Of a stretch of DNA of 64,000 bases, positions 64,000 through 64,000 are shown piece by piece. The DNA is from Krasilnikoviella flava (GTDB lineage: Bacteria > Actinomycetota > Actinomycetes > Actinomycetales > Cellulomonadaceae). The translations under genes were made by a program, and so were the position numbers. The notes below the pieces were generated by a model that had not been told where the DNA came from, ran no database searches, and saw nothing but the letters and a program-made list of their open reading frames with translations. Positions within the stretch are counted from its first letter, which is position 1, and each line of letters begins with the position of its first letter. The stretch spans positions 682,001 to 746,000 of the forward strand of contig NZ_FUZQ01000001.1 in NCBI RefSeq assembly GCF_900167525.1, in the 5' to 3' direction.

Positions 64000-64000
64000 C

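Overview
The window is a gene-dense, very GC-rich stretch of an actinobacterial chromosome. The marker set (mshA for mycothiol, Lsr2, CarD, the XPB-type helicase pair, DUF3027, DUF3263, DUF3180, an ESX-type WXG100 protein, PstSCAB/SenX3-RegX3) and the order DUF3180, PH, PH, DUF2520, panC, panD, nadB, nadC, lysS, lsr2 point to a Micrococcales member. A Cellulomonas / Promicromonosporaceae-like organism is my best guess, from gene content only. No rRNA, transposase, phage or CRISPR locus is present. One tRNA (Thr, TGT) is seen.

Layout. 1-3003: a DUF3027 gene running off the left edge, an extended cold-shock protein, and a TetR repressor divergent from an SDR with two near-identical palindromic operators between them. 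3110-7373: the XPB helicase and its partner. 7375-7660: remains of an F420-dependent luciferase-like monooxygenase. 7751-11440: a TPM-domain membrane protein, PspA and a NYN-domain protein. 11448-15143: a winged-helix protein and an OmpR-type two-component pair. 15263-19862: HD protein, WXG100 protein, groEL under a double CIRCE element, CspA, LytR_C and DUF3263 proteins. 20067-24837: ung, SGNH hydrolase, tRNA-Thr, DsbA-like protein, multi-pass Ser/Thr kinase. 25057-30137: otsA-otsB, an MsiK-type sugar ABC ATPase, a DUF4032 kinase-like protein.

30207-39906: rlmB, cysS, then a block (amino-acid deaminase/aldolase-like protein, sugar-lactone oxidase, VanS/VanR-like pair, VanY-like carboxypeptidase), then ispF, ispD, carD. 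In mycobacteria carD-ispD-ispF-cysS-rlmB are contiguous, so the block looks inserted. 40180-47688: a lipoprotein, then the phosphate module pstSCAB, regX3-senX3 and divergent phoU, with direct-repeat PHO boxes at both control points. 47589-53682: DUF4037 protein, an SDR, gpmA, a Ddn-like protein, mshA, a beta-propeller lactonase-like protein. 53803-63999: lsr2, a 58-residue membrane protein, lysS, then NAD (nadC, nadB) and pantothenate (panD, panC) genes translationally coupled to a DUF2520 protein, two PH-domain membrane proteins and DUF3180.

Two dispersed repeat families run through the intergenic DNA. One is a long palindrome built on GGTCGAGCCTGTCGAGACC. The other is a 20-bp-period element with core GCCGAGGTAGTCCGGA, whose TAG serves as the stop codon of three genes (the XPB helicase, mshA, nadB). 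Many genes appear to have leaderless promoters, with a TANNNT -10 box 6-8 nt before the start codon.
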